This document shows, piece by piece, positions 1-7,987 of a DNA stretch of 33,576 nt. The stretch covers positions 1-33,576 of the forward strand of contig JACRPU010000123.1 in the NCBI GenBank assembly GCA_016223025.1. The letters are read 5' to 3'. Below the pieces are notes generated by a model. That model did not search any database. It was given only the letters and a program-made list of their open reading frames with translations, and was not told where the DNA came from. The translations under genes and the position numbers were made by a program. Within the stretch, counting starts at the first letter, position 1; every line of letters starts with the position of its first letter. This DNA comes from Nitrosomonadales bacterium (GTDB lineage Bacteria; Pseudomonadota; Gammaproteobacteria; Burkholderiales; Gallionellaceae).

Positions 1-88
1 ACCACGCCAGAAACTCGGCGTAGTTGCGCGGGTAATCGGCCCCGGCTTTGGGATGGCTCTTTTGTTTGGAGGTGTGCGTTGATTCCAC
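1..88 (-). CDS. Transposase, probable IS1595 family, 5' end only (runs off the window)
   Basis: Reading the minus strand from a GTG at 88-86, an open frame of 29 codons continues past the window edge and encodes ESTHTSKQKSHPKAG followed by ADYPRNYAEFLAW. The pattern HPKAG-x-DYPRN-x-x-EF-x-x-W resembles the N-terminus of IS1595-family transposases, recalled from family knowledge and not from a search. An in-frame TAA lies just upstream of the GTG, which limits the start. Base composition just upstream (89-180) is more AT-rich than the flagellar genes, fitting an IS edge. The alternative is an unrelated small protein. Whether the element is intact cannot be judged from this fragment. Confidence 0.55.
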   Translation of the reverse strand, partial: MESTHTSKQKSHPKAGADYPRNYAEFLAW

Positions 89-127
89 TGCTTAATTGTA
101 GCATTACCGTAATTACGTGAATACCCC
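89..127. mobile_element. Probable terminal end of the insertion sequence
   Basis: Read on the minus strand, the stretch begins GGGGTATTCACGTAATTACG and leads into the transposase start about 40 bp later. A G-run at the tip and a non-coding lead of this length are typical of IS ends of this kind. The matching inverted repeat lies outside the window, so the boundary near 127 is a guess. Confidence 0.3.
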
Positions 128-217
128 ATAAGAAAAATGACGGTAACATAAAAAATGTAGCGCATCGAGAGAGCGGCTTCCCGTTCCTGGTTCCGCTCGT
201 CCGGCTTGGGGCTGTAC

Positions 218-997
218 ATGTTCGGAAAAAAAGAAATCCCGCTAAAAATCGAGCTGTTTTCCGGCGGCGAGGACAGCCCGTTTCTCATCCGATCAAAAAC
301 GGAAATCCATTTCATCCTGCACGAAATCGCCCGGAAAGGTACGCGCTCTGCGCTGTATTATGACGCGGGGAACGATTTCATCCTGACCACTCTGCTCGAC
401 GTCGGCGAACGGGGTATCTGGCTGGAGCCGGGGCCCAACGCGCAGGATAACCGGCGCGCGCTGCACAGCGACAAGATCATTTTTGTCAGCTCGCACCAGG
501 AGGTGAAAGTGCAATTCGAGGCGCACCGCATCGAAGCCGCGCCGTTCAACGGCCGCGAAGCATTTCGCCTGCCGCCGCCGGAAGCGCTGCTGCGCCTGCA
601 GCGGCGCGATTACTACCGCCTGCTCGCCCCCGCCAGAAACCCTCTCAAATGCGTCATACCCGTAGTTCCGGCCGCTGCGGCAAAGCCGGGCGCGCCCGCG
701 CCTCGGCGCGAAGCGGTCATCATGGATATCAGCGTGGGGGGAGTGGCGCTGGTGTGCGCGGAGCGCGAAACCGGGTTGCAGCCGGGGAAAACCTACCCCG
801 GCTGCCAGATTTTCCTGCCCGGTGCCGGCATGCTGACCGCCACCATACGCGTAAAGAATGTCATGGAAATCACCGCGCGCGACGGCACGGTCAACAGGCA
901 CGCCGGCTGCGAGTTTCTTCACCTGGATGGCAGGATGGCGATACTGTTGCAGCGTTACATTACCGGGCTGCAAACCGGCATTCCCGATCAGCGGTAA
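218..997 (+). CDS. ycgR: YcgR-like flagellar brake protein with PilZ domain
   Basis: A 259-residue cytoplasmic protein that should bind cyclic di-GMP and slow the flagellar motor. Residues about 1-120 look like the YcgR N-terminal beta domain; the C-terminal PilZ domain is marked by the RxxxR motif RDYYR (about 130-134) and the DxSxxG motif in DISVGG (about 170-175), the two c-di-GMP-binding signatures. I chose the ATG at 218, preceded by a GGGG tract, over an in-frame TTG at 206. The gene converges on fliE with only 3 bp between stop codons. Its upstream region is short and borders the IS edge, so its native promoter may have been displaced. PilZ assignment is firm; the YcgR name rests on domain order and neighbourhood. 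Confidence 0.87.
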   Translation: MFGKKEIPLKIELFSGGEDSPFLIRSKTEIHFILHEIARKGTRSALYYDAGNDFILTTLLDVGERGIWLEPGPNAQDNRRALHSDKIIFVSSHQEVKVQFEAHRIEAAPFNGREAFRLPPPEALLRLQRRDYYRLLAPARNPLKCVIPVVPAAAAKPGAPAPRREAVIMDISVGGVALVCAERETGLQPGKTYPGCQIFLPGAGMLTATIRVKNVMEITARDGTVNRHAGCEFLHLDGRMAILLQRYITGLQTGIPDQR

Positions 998-1000
998 AGG

Positions 1001-1339
1001 TCATACCTGCATGTTCATAATGTCGTTATAGGCGGCAATCACCTTGTTGCGCACCTGCACGGTGGTCTGGAAGGCCAGGTTGGCTTTCTGCATGTCTATC
1101 ATCACATCGCTCAGGCTGACCTTGTCGTCGCCCAGCACAAAAGCTTGTTGCGCGGAAGCGGCCCGGTTTTGCGTCTGCGCCACACTATCCAGCGAGGATT
1201 TCAGCGCGGCGGCGAAATCCGTGCCGGCGGTCGGCTCCGCTGCCGTCCCCGCCGTTATCTTTGCCGCCGCTCCGCCCTGCGCGGCGGCCATCGCGGCGCG
1301 CATCTGGCCCAGCAAATCTCCCATTCCGGAAACACTCAT
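1001..1339 (-). CDS. fliE: FliE, MS ring-rod junction protein
   Basis: A 112-residue protein that joins the FliF ring to the proximal rod and is among the first substrates of flagellar export. The conserved C-terminal half is clear: KVSLSDVMIDMQKANLAFQ followed by VQVRNKVIAAYNDIMNMQV, the usual FliE ending. The N-terminal half is Ala-rich, as in other members. The ATG at 1339 is preferred over a GTG at 1366 because a G-run lies 4 bases before it and family members begin near this point. It is a single gene divergent from fliF, the arrangement also found in enteric bacteria. The 155-bp fliE-fliF gap should hold both promoters; no sigma-28 site is visible there. Confidence 0.95.
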   Translation of the reverse strand: MSVSGMGDLLGQMRAAMAAAQGGAAAKITAGTAAEPTAGTDFAAALKSSLDSVAQTQNRAASAQQAFVLGDDKVSLSDVMIDMQKANLAFQTTVQVRNKVIAAYNDIMNMQV

Positions 1340-1494
1340 GGCTACCCCCGTTTTCGCAGGTTGCACCTTAGCAGGAGCCCGGAAAAGCTAACGCGGGAAA
1401 AGCAACCGGAATCCGCCGCTTTTCGCGGCACCGCTTGCGGCTTGCACAACGATAATACCCGTGGGTAAATGTCTCGAAAATCGCGGCGGCAAAC

Positions 1495-3120
1495 ATGGCT
1501 GAAAACAACTTCGCTCCCCCTATGACACAAACGCTCGGGGGCTTCAACGCCCGGCAGATTCTCGTGCTGATGGTCGCTGTCGCCACCACGGTCTCGTTGC
1601 TTGCCGGCATATGGCTGTGGGGGCAAACCCCAGATTACCGCGTGCTGTACGGCAACCTTTCCGACCGCGACGGCGGCTCGGTCATCGAGTCGCTGCAGCA
1701 GCTCAACGTGCCCTACAAGTTCGCGGAGGGCGGCGGCGCCCTGCTGGTTCCGGCCAACCAGGTGCATGAGGTGCGCCTGCGCCTGGCTTCGCAGGGGCTG
1801 CCCAGGGGTGGCGCGACCGGGTTCGAGCTGATGGAAAACCAGAAGTTCGGCACCAGCCAGTTCCTCGAACAGGTGAACTACCAGCGCGCGCTGGAAGGCG
1901 AACTGGCTCGCTCGATGCAGACGCTGGCCGCCGTGCAGGGCGCGCGCATCCATCTGGCCATCCCGAAACCGTCGGTGTTTGCCAAGGAACAGCAAAAACC
2001 CAGCGCGTCCGTGGTGCTGGCGCTCTATCCCGGCCGCGCGCTGGATCCGGGGCAAATCAACGGCATCGTTCACCTGATATCGAGCAGCGTGCCGGACATG
2101 CCGGCCAAAAACGTGACCGTGGTGGACCAGAGCGGCGCGCTGCTCAGTTCGGCCAGGGAGGGCGGCGGCGCGCCGCTGGATGCCAGCCAGCTCAAGTATG
2201 TGCGGCAAATCGAGCAGGATTACATCCGCCGCATCGAAGCCATCGTCGCGCCGCTGGTCGGCGCCCGGAATGTCCGCGCGCAGATCACCGCCGATATTGA
2301 TTTCGCGCAAACCGAGCAGACCGCCGAAATTTACAAGCCCAACCAGGACCCGAAAGACTCCTCCGTGCGCAGCCAGCAGAAAGTAGAATCGCTCAATGGC
2401 GGCGACCAGAACGCCGCCGGTGTGCCGGGCGCCTTGCCGAACCAGCCTCCGGTTCCGGCCACCGCTCCCATCGTCGCGGCGGCAGGCGAGACAGCGCCCG
2501 CTTCGGGCGCTCCTCCCGGCACCGGCGCGCACAAGGAATCCACCGTCAATTATGAGGTGGACCGCACCATCCGCTACACCAGATTGCCGGTGGGCAGCAT
2601 CAAGCGTCTCTCCGCTGCGGTCGTGGTAAACCATCGCACCGTCGCGGACAAGAGCGGCAAAACCAGCTCCAAGCCGCTCAGCGATGCCGAGAAAACGCAA
2701 ATCATCGAGCTGGTCAAGGAGGCGATGGGGTTTGACGCCAACCGGGGCGACACGCTGAATGTGCTGAACAGCCCGTTTAATGTGGACAAGGAAGAGCCTG
2801 CCGCAGAAATCCCCGCCTGGAAGCAGCCGGAAAATATCGCGCTTGCCAAGGAACTGGTAAAGTATCTGCTGATCGCGGGCCTGCTGCTGTTCATCGCGCT
2901 CAAGATTCTCCGCCCGTCGTTCAACAGCATTGTGGCGTCGCTGCAGCGCATGGAAGCGGAAAATGCCGCCGCGAGAGAAAGCGCGACTACGGTTGCCGCA
3001 GCAGCAGAACAGGGCGCGCCCTCTCGTCAGGACGGCGTGACCGGGGCAAAGCAACTGGCGCAGCAGGATCCCAAGCTGGTGGCCAGCGTAGTCAAGCAAT
3101 GGGTGGGCGGCGATGAGTGA
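1495..3120 (+). CDS. fliF: FliF, flagellar MS ring protein
   Basis: A 541-residue inner-membrane protein that forms the MS ring, the platform for the switch and the export gate. TM1 lies at about 20-42 (ILVLMVAVATTVSLLAGIWLW) region, followed by the secretin/FliF-type ring-building domain starting DYRVLYGNLSDRDGG. The middle has a Pro/Ala-rich low-complexity stretch (about 300-350), usual for the family. TM2 is about 455-475 (YLLIAGLLLFIALKIL). The cytoplasmic tail that binds FliG ends QWVGGDE. The ATG at 1495 gives a normal family start. It is the first gene of the long fli operon, and its last 8 bp overlap fliG, implying coupled translation. Confidence 0.97.
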   Translation: MAENNFAPPMTQTLGGFNARQILVLMVAVATTVSLLAGIWLWGQTPDYRVLYGNLSDRDGGSVIESLQQLNVPYKFAEGGGALLVPANQVHEVRLRLASQGLPRGGATGFELMENQKFGTSQFLEQVNYQRALEGELARSMQTLAAVQGARIHLAIPKPSVFAKEQQKPSASVVLALYPGRALDPGQINGIVHLISSSVPDMPAKNVTVVDQSGALLSSAREGGGAPLDASQLKYVRQIEQDYIRRIEAIVAPLVGARNVRAQITADIDFAQTEQTAEIYKPNQDPKDSSVRSQQKVESLNGGDQNAAGVPGALPNQPPVPATAPIVAAAGETAPASGAPPGTGAHKESTVNYEVDRTIRYTRLPVGSIKRLSAAVVVNHRTVADKSGKTSSKPLSDAEKTQIIELVKEAMGFDANRGDTLNVLNSPFNVDKEEPAAEIPAWKQPENIALAKELVKYLLIAGLLLFIALKILRPSFNSIVASLQRMEAENAAARESATTVAAAAEQGAPSRQDGVTGAKQLAQQDPKLVASVVKQWVGGDE

Positions 3121-4108
3121 TGCGGGCATCGAAAAGAGCGCGATTCTGCTCATGTCGCTGGGCGAGAACGAAGCGGCAGAAGTGCTCAAGTTTCTCGAAC
3201 CCAAGGAGGTGCAGAAAATCAGCTCCGCAATGGTGGCGCTGAAAAATGTTTCGCGCGAGAAAATCGCCAGCGTGTTCGACGAGTTCCACCAGTTCGCCTC
3301 GGACCGCACCACCGTCGGCATCGCCAATAACGAATATATCCGCAACATGCTGACCAAGGCGCTGGGCGACGACAAGGCCGTCAGCCTGATAGACCGCATC
3401 CTGCAAAACAGCGATACCAGCGGCATCGAGAGCCTGAAATGGATGGAGCCGGGCGCGATTGCCGAACTGATCGCCAGCGAGCATCCGCAGATCATCGCCA
3501 CCATCCTGGTACACCTCGAAGCGGACCAGGCCGCCGGCGTTCTGGGCCTCCTCGGCGAGCGCGCCCGCAGCGACGTGCTGCTGCGCATCGCCACGCTGGA
3601 CGGGGTGCAGCCCGAGGCGTTGCGCGAGCTGAACGACGTGCTGACCAAGCTGCTGACCGGTAACGCCGTCAGCAAGAAACGCATCAAGGGTGGCACGCGC
3701 ACCGCAGCGGAAATTCTCAACTTCATGGGCGGCACCCAGGAGGAAGCGATACTCGAATCGGTGCGCGGCTACGATGCCGATCTCGCGCAGAAAATAATTG
3801 ACGAAATGTTCGTGTTCGAGAATATTCTGGATATTGACGATCGCGGCATCCAGATGATCCTGCGCGAGGTACAGTCCGAATCCCTGATCGTCGCGCTCAA
3901 GGGGGCGGGCGAGGAATTGCGCGAGAAGATTTTCAAGAACATGTCGCAGCGCGCCGGCGAAATGTTGCGCGAAGACCTGGAAGCGAAAGGCCCTGTCAAG
4001 GTCAGCGAAGTGGAAGCGGAACAAAAAGAAATTCTCAAGATCGTGCGCCGCCTGTCGGATGAAGGACAGCTCTCGTTAGGCGGACGCGGCGAGGAGGCGT
4101 ATGTCTGA
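3113..4108 (+). CDS. fliG: FliG, motor switch protein
   Basis: A 331-residue rotor protein that binds FliF through its N-terminus, FliM through its middle domain and the stator through its C-terminus. The middle-domain EHPQ motif is present (EHPQIIATILVHL, about 123-135). The C-terminal torque helix region is intact: DEMFVFENILDIDDRGIQ then ILREV, carrying the charged residues that meet the stator. Length matches the family (about 330). It overlaps both neighbours by 8 bp (ATGAGTGA with fliF and ATGTCTGA with fliH), so FliF, FliG and FliH are probably translated as a coupled set. Confidence 0.98.
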   Translation: MSDAGIEKSAILLMSLGENEAAEVLKFLEPKEVQKISSAMVALKNVSREKIASVFDEFHQFASDRTTVGIANNEYIRNMLTKALGDDKAVSLIDRILQNSDTSGIESLKWMEPGAIAELIASEHPQIIATILVHLEADQAAGVLGLLGERARSDVLLRIATLDGVQPEALRELNDVLTKLLTGNAVSKKRIKGGTRTAAEILNFMGGTQEEAILESVRGYDADLAQKIIDEMFVFENILDIDDRGIQMILREVQSESLIVALKGAGEELREKIFKNMSQRAGEMLREDLEAKGPVKVSEVEAEQKEILKIVRRLSDEGQLSLGGRGEEAYV

Positions 4109-4721
4109 TCTGGCAACACCCAAGGAGCGGCTCACCGCCTACCAGCGCTGGGAGTTGCCGGCCTTTGACGCGGCGGGAGCAAGAAACGGAAGCGCCGCCG
4201 CCCCCATGCCCACCGCAGCCGAGCTGGAGCAAGCCCGACGGCAGGCGCACGAAGCAGGTTACCGGGAGGGCTACGCCGAGGGCGGGCAACGGGCAGCCAA
4301 GGAAGCGCAACGCATGTCGCAGATGCTGGACGCGCTGAACCTGGAATTGCAGCGGATAGACCAGCAGGTCGTGCAGGGGCTGCTGGATCTGTCGCTGGAA
4401 ATTTCCCGGCAAGTGCTGCAGCAGGCGCTCAAGGTCAAACCGGAACTGCTGCTCGACGTGGTGCGCAGGGCCGTCAGCGAACTGCCGCTTTTCAACCAGC
4501 ACGCCCATCTGGTGCTGCACCCGGACGATGCGGAGCTGGTGCGCGCACGCATGGGCGAGCAGCTCGGTCACACCGGCTGGAAAATCATCGAGGACGATCA
4601 AATGGAACGGGGAGGCTGCCGCCTGGAAACCGCGCACAGCCAGATTGACGCCACGCTGGCCACGCGCTGGCAACGGGTGGCCGCGTCCGTCGGGCAGGAC
4701 AGCACATGGCTGGCGCCCTGA
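4101..4721 (+). CDS. fliH: FliH, regulator of the export ATPase
   Basis: A 206-residue cytoplasmic protein that dimerises, binds FliI and links the ATPase to the C ring. The N-terminal part is Ala-rich, followed by the Gly-repeat segment [12 protein letters not shown] and a long helix. The C-terminal half resembles the V-ATPase subunit E-like fold ([20 protein letters not shown], then HPDDAEL and GGCRLET). The FliH family is weakly conserved, but position between fliG and fliI with overlaps of 8 and 16 bp makes the call secure. Confidence 0.94.
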   Translation: MSDLATPKERLTAYQRWELPAFDAAGARNGSAAAPMPTAAELEQARRQAHEAGYREGYAEGGQRAAKEAQRMSQMLDALNLELQRIDQQVVQGLLDLSLEISRQVLQQALKVKPELLLDVVRRAVSELPLFNQHAHLVLHPDDAELVRARMGEQLGHTGWKIIEDDQMERGGCRLETAHSQIDATLATRWQRVAASVGQDSTWLAP

Positions 4722-6124
4722 CAGATTCCGGGGGCCACGCCCGGCGCTGGTGGGCCTGTTTGCAGGACAGCCGGGAAGCGGTCGCGCAGTGCAAATCCCT
4801 GCTGGTCAGCGGTCGCCTGACCAAGGTGACCGGGCTGGTGATGGAGGCGGTCGGCCTGAAAATGGCGGTGGGCGGAACCTGCGTTATCGAATTGCCCAAC
4901 CACAGCGTCGAAGCGGAAGTGGTCGGTTTTTCCGGCGAAAGATTGTTTCTCATGCCCGAAAATGACGTGCATGGCCTGATACCCGGCGCGCGCGTGGTGC
5001 CGCTGGAACCGGCGCGCGTTCCGGTGCTCGGCGGCAAGCGCCGCACGCGGCGGCGCGCGGCGGATCGCACGCGCCACCTGCCGGTGGGCGACATGCTGCT
5101 GGGCCGCGTGCTGGATGGCGCCGGGCGCCCGCTGGACCCGCTCGGCCCGGTGCCGGAAGAAGACTCCGCGCCGCTGCAGAGCCGCCCGATCAACCCGCTG
5201 GAACGCGCCCCGATCAAGGAGGCGCTGGATGTCGGCGTGCGCGCCATCAACAATCTGCTCACCGTCGGGCGCGGCCAGCGCATGGGGCTGTTCGCCGGCA
5301 GCGGCGTGGGCAAGAGCGTGCTGCTCGGCATGATGGCGCGCTATACCGGCGCCGATGTTATCGTGGTCGGGTTGATCGGCGAGCGCGGGCGCGAAGTGAA
5401 GGAGTTCATCACCGACATTCTGGGCCGCGAGGGCATGGCGCGCTCGGTGGTGGTCGCCGCCCCGTCCGACACCAGCCCGCTGATGCGCTTGCAGGGCGCC
5501 GCCTACGCCACCACCATCGCCGAATATTTCCGCGACCGGGGCAGGCATGTGCTGCTGATCATGGATTCGCTCACCCGCTATGCCATGGCGCAACGCGAAA
5601 TCGCGCTGGCGATCGGCGAGCCGCCCGCCACCAAGGGTTACCCGCCTTCCGTGTTCGCCAGGCTGCCGCAACTCGTGGAGCGCGCCGGCAACGGTGCGGA
5701 AGGCGGCGGCTCGATTACCGCGTTCTATACCGTGCTGACCGAAGGCGACGACCCGCAGGATCCCATCGCCGACAGCGCGCGCGCCATCCTGGACGGCCAC
5801 ATCGTGCTGTCGCGCCGCCTGGCCGAGCAAGGCCATTATCCCGCCATAGATATCGAGGCCTCCATCAGCCGCGCCATGAATCATCTGGTTTCCGAACAGC
5901 ACTTCGACTTGGTACAATATTTCAAGCACCTGTACGCGCACTACCAGCGCAACCATGACCTGATCAGCGTGGGAGCCTATGTCAAAGGCAGCGACCCCTT
6001 GCTGGACGAGGGAATCGCGCTGTATCCGCAGATGGAACAGTTCCTCAAGCAGGGCATGTTCGAGCGCGAGGAGTTCGGCAACGGGGTGGCGTCGTTCAAC
6101 AGGCTGTTTGACAAAACGCGCTGA
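4706..6124 (+). CDS. fliI: FliI, flagellum-specific export ATPase
   Basis: A 472-residue ATPase of the F1-beta/T3SS SctN family that unloads chaperones and primes substrates for export. Walker A is GSGVGKS (about 198-204), the catalytic glutamate lies in GERGREV (about 225-231), and Walker B is LLIMDS. The Arg-rich stretch [16 protein letters not shown] at about 110-125 precedes the conserved LPVGD...[14 protein letters not shown] block. It starts inside fliH (16-bp overlap) and is followed by a 158-bp gap holding a structured repeat before fliJ, the first real break in the operon. Confidence 0.98.
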   Translation: MAGALTDSGGHARRWWACLQDSREAVAQCKSLLVSGRLTKVTGLVMEAVGLKMAVGGTCVIELPNHSVEAEVVGFSGERLFLMPENDVHGLIPGARVVPLEPARVPVLGGKRRTRRRAADRTRHLPVGDMLLGRVLDGAGRPLDPLGPVPEEDSAPLQSRPINPLERAPIKEALDVGVRAINNLLTVGRGQRMGLFAGSGVGKSVLLGMMARYTGADVIVVGLIGERGREVKEFITDILGREGMARSVVVAAPSDTSPLMRLQGAAYATTIAEYFRDRGRHVLLIMDSLTRYAMAQREIALAIGEPPATKGYPPSVFARLPQLVERAGNGAEGGGSITAFYTVLTEGDDPQDPIADSARAILDGHIVLSRRLAEQGHYPAIDIEASISRAMNHLVSEQHFDLVQYFKHLYAHYQRNHDLISVGAYVKGSDPLLDEGIALYPQMEQFLKQGMFEREEFGNGVASFNRLFDKTR

Positions 6125-6128
6125 GACT

Positions 6129-6263
6129 TTGTGAAAAATTCGACGCGAGCGAAGTCGGGTTGGATGCGGCTGGAGCGCAGCCGCCGGAATGGTCAGGGAA
6201 ATACATGAGGATGGCGAGCACCACCCGCATCCATGATGCCGGGCGCAGTAGAATTTTTCACAA
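6129..6263. repeat. Structured dispersed repeat, copy A (MITE/REP-like), fliI-fliJ gap
   Basis: Perfect 13-bp inverted ends TTGTGAAAAATTC (6129-6141) and GAATTTTTCACAA (6251-6263) bound the element. Inside, the boxes GCGAGC and GCGCAG occur twice in the same orientation (6145/6175 and 6214/6243), each pair enclosing an arm; TGGATGCGG (6161-6169) in the left arm pairs with CCGCATCCA (6225-6233) in the right arm. Positions 6145-6261 align without gaps to 26342-26458, with 86 of 117 identical by my hand count. It fills most of the gap between two co-transcribed genes. No coding capacity for a transposase, so it would be mobilised in trans if mobile. Confidence 0.85.
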
Positions 6264-6282
6264 GCTCCGAGGCGCATAGATC

Positions 6283-6744
6283 ATGACCAAACCCTTCCCC
6301 CTGCAACCGCTGGTGCATCTGGCGCACCAGAAGAACGATGCCGCCACGCGCAAATTCGGCAAACTCAACCAGCAGCAGCAGGCCGCCCAAGCCAGGCTGG
6401 AAACATTGCTGCAATACCGCAGGGACTATCAGGCGCAGTTTCAGGAGGCGGTGCAAACCGGCATGGGCCAAACCGACCTGCGCAATTTCCAGAATTTCAT
6501 CCTGCGCCTGGACGAAGCCATCGCCCAGCAGCGGGAAACTGTCGAGCGGGCGCTCAGCTCGATGCAGGCGGGGCGCGACGAGCTGGAAGACACCCAGCGC
6601 AAAATGAAATCCTTCGACACACTGGCGCAACGCCATGCGGAAAGCGAAAAAAAACTTGCGGCAAAATCCGAACAGCGCCTCCAGGACGAGCACACCGGTC
6701 GCCATGCCACTTTCAAGGCCACCTCCGCACAAAACGAAAGCTGA
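6283..6744 (+). CDS. fliJ: FliJ, export chaperone-escort/ATPase stalk protein
   Basis: A 153-residue, almost wholly helical, coiled-coil protein (Gln/Glu/Lys/Arg-rich, few Gly or Pro), as expected for FliJ, which sits in the FliI hexamer pore and contacts FlhA. The N-terminus FPLQPLVHLAHQKNDAATRK is typical of the family, and the C-terminus has the charged LAQRHAESEKK segment. GAGG lies about 10 bases before the ATG at 6283. fliK follows after 14 bp. Confidence 0.93.
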   Translation: MTKPFPLQPLVHLAHQKNDAATRKFGKLNQQQQAAQARLETLLQYRRDYQAQFQEAVQTGMGQTDLRNFQNFILRLDEAIAQQRETVERALSSMQAGRDELEDTQRKMKSFDTLAQRHAESEKKLAAKSEQRLQDEHTGRHATFKATSAQNES

Positions 6745-6758
6745 CCACCGGAGCACTC

Positions 6759-7880
6759 ATGCAAAACCTGCCCGTTTCCGGCGCCCCATCCGCCGCCCCG
6801 CAAACATCGGCCCAGCCGGACGGTGTCGTTGACCGCCCGGCGGAGCCGTTTGGCAGCGTGCTGGCCCGCTGCCAGGAATCTGCAGACGGTGGAGCGATTG
6901 CGCCTTCCCCGACGGGCGGCACATCCGCCGCAAACGGTTCCGGCGATAACCATTCCGGCAATGTGCCGGACGTAACCGGCGATAGGCTGGCAACGCCATT
7001 ACCGGTCGCCGACAGCATAAATGCCGGTGCGGCGACCGTCGAAGGAGCGAGCCTGCCCGAACGCGCTGCGGATCGGGGTGGCATTCTTGCAGACGCCGTG
7101 CTGGCTGCGTTGCAGACCGCAGCACCGCCGGCACAGACGGGTGCCCTGCCGTTCAAGCCGGAGGCGTCTATCGGGAGCGGCGGGACGCGATACACCGCGC
7201 CGCCGCATTTCCGCGCTCAGGACTACAGCGGCGCCGCATTTGCCGGTTCCCGGCCAGGCGCCATCCGGAGCGAGGTCTTCCCGGCGGCGCCGGGAATGCC
7301 CGGCAGCGATGCTGCCCCCCCTTGGCTGCTCCATGCTGATTCCAGCGAGCGGTTTACCTCGCCGACCACACTGCCCGATGCGGCGGCTGCGACCGCACCG
7401 CCACAAACCGGAGCGTCGCCAAATGCCGGCGGCCCCATCGGGGCAGCGCAGAACCGCATGGGCACACCGCTGGCAAACCCTGCCTGGGGAGAAGAGTTCG
7501 GCCAGAGAATCATCTGGATGGTCACGCAGCGGGAACACACTGCCGAGCTGCACCTCAATCCGCCCGATCTGGGGCCGCTGGATGTGGTGCTCAGCGTCAG
7601 CGGCGATCAGGCCACCGCCCTGTTCACTTCGCCGCATGCGGCGGTGCGCAGCGCCGTGGAGCAGGCGCTGCCTAAACTTCGCGAGATGCTGGCCGATAAC
7701 GGAATTATGCTGGGCAACGCCACGGTGGGCGACCAGCCACCCGGTGAGCGTCATGCGGGGACGGGCGGGCAGCAGAAAGTGTGGCACGGCGCGGAAGCTG
7801 TTCCGGCTGGCGGCACCCAGTCCGGCTTGGCGGCCTGGCACGGGCGCCGCCAGGAAGGAATGGTGGATACCTTTGTCTGA
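6759..7880 (+). CDS. fliK: FliK, hook-length control protein
   Basis: A 373-residue exported ruler protein that switches FlhB specificity when the hook is complete. The first two thirds are low-complexity (Ala/Pro/Gly/Thr-rich), normal for the ruler part. The conserved C-terminal switch domain is at about 248-330: AELHLNPPDLGPLDVVLSVS, then AVRSAVEQALPKLREMLADN. PPDLG corresponds to the PxxLG motif that contacts FlhB. A GGAG lies before the ATG. It is followed by a 107-bp gap, longer than most in the operon. Confidence 0.95.
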   Translation: MQNLPVSGAPSAAPQTSAQPDGVVDRPAEPFGSVLARCQESADGGAIAPSPTGGTSAANGSGDNHSGNVPDVTGDRLATPLPVADSINAGAATVEGASLPERAADRGGILADAVLAALQTAAPPAQTGALPFKPEASIGSGGTRYTAPPHFRAQDYSGAAFAGSRPGAIRSEVFPAAPGMPGSDAAPPWLLHADSSERFTSPTTLPDAAAATAPPQTGASPNAGGPIGAAQNRMGTPLANPAWGEEFGQRIIWMVTQREHTAELHLNPPDLGPLDVVLSVSGDQATALFTSPHAAVRSAVEQALPKLREMLADNGIMLGNATVGDQPPGERHAGTGGQQKVWHGAEAVPAGGTQSGLAAWHGRRQEGMVDTFV

Positions 7881-7987
7881 CCGGTCTTGCCGCAAGCAGT
7901 AAGGTGGGGGAAATTCCCCGCATTGTTCCGGTTATCATCCCGGCGGGGTTTCTCCGATAATCCAGATCGAACAACAAGGGAACAGCA
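7881..7987. other. fliK-fliL gap, no certain signal
   Basis: A 107-bp spacer inside the operon. It contains the short palindrome GGGGAAATTCCCC (7907-7919), too tight to be a hairpin terminator, and a CCGATAA (7954-7960) resembling part of a sigma-28 -10 element but without a matching -35. A promoter here is possible but not shown. Confidence 0.3.

Noticed and set aside
1451-1456. GATAAT as a sigma-70 -10 element for fliF
   Set aside because: No acceptable -35 at 16-18 bp; an activator-dependent promoter is possible but cannot be shown.
1342-3735. A 797-codon open frame on the minus strand over fliF/fliG
   Set aside because: It is a shadow of the GC-rich fliF and fliG frames; composition is Arg/His/Leu-rich without family features, while the plus-strand products are unmistakable.
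4598-6277. A 559-codon minus-strand open frame over fliI
   Set aside because: Shadow of fliI; His/Arg/Ala-rich with no recognisable domain.
6206-6279. A 24-codon ORF inside repeat copy A (starting MRMAST, containing RSRIFH), with a partly similar frame in copy B
   Set aside because: The resemblance follows from the gapless DNA conservation; copy B has no matching ATG or stop, and no ribosome binding site is seen.
7907-7919. GGGGAAATTCCCC as a terminator after fliK
   Set aside because: The palindrome has no loop and no following T-run.
7954-7960. CCGATAA as a sigma-28 -10 element for fliL
   Set aside because: No TAAAG-like -35 at the required 11-bp spacing.
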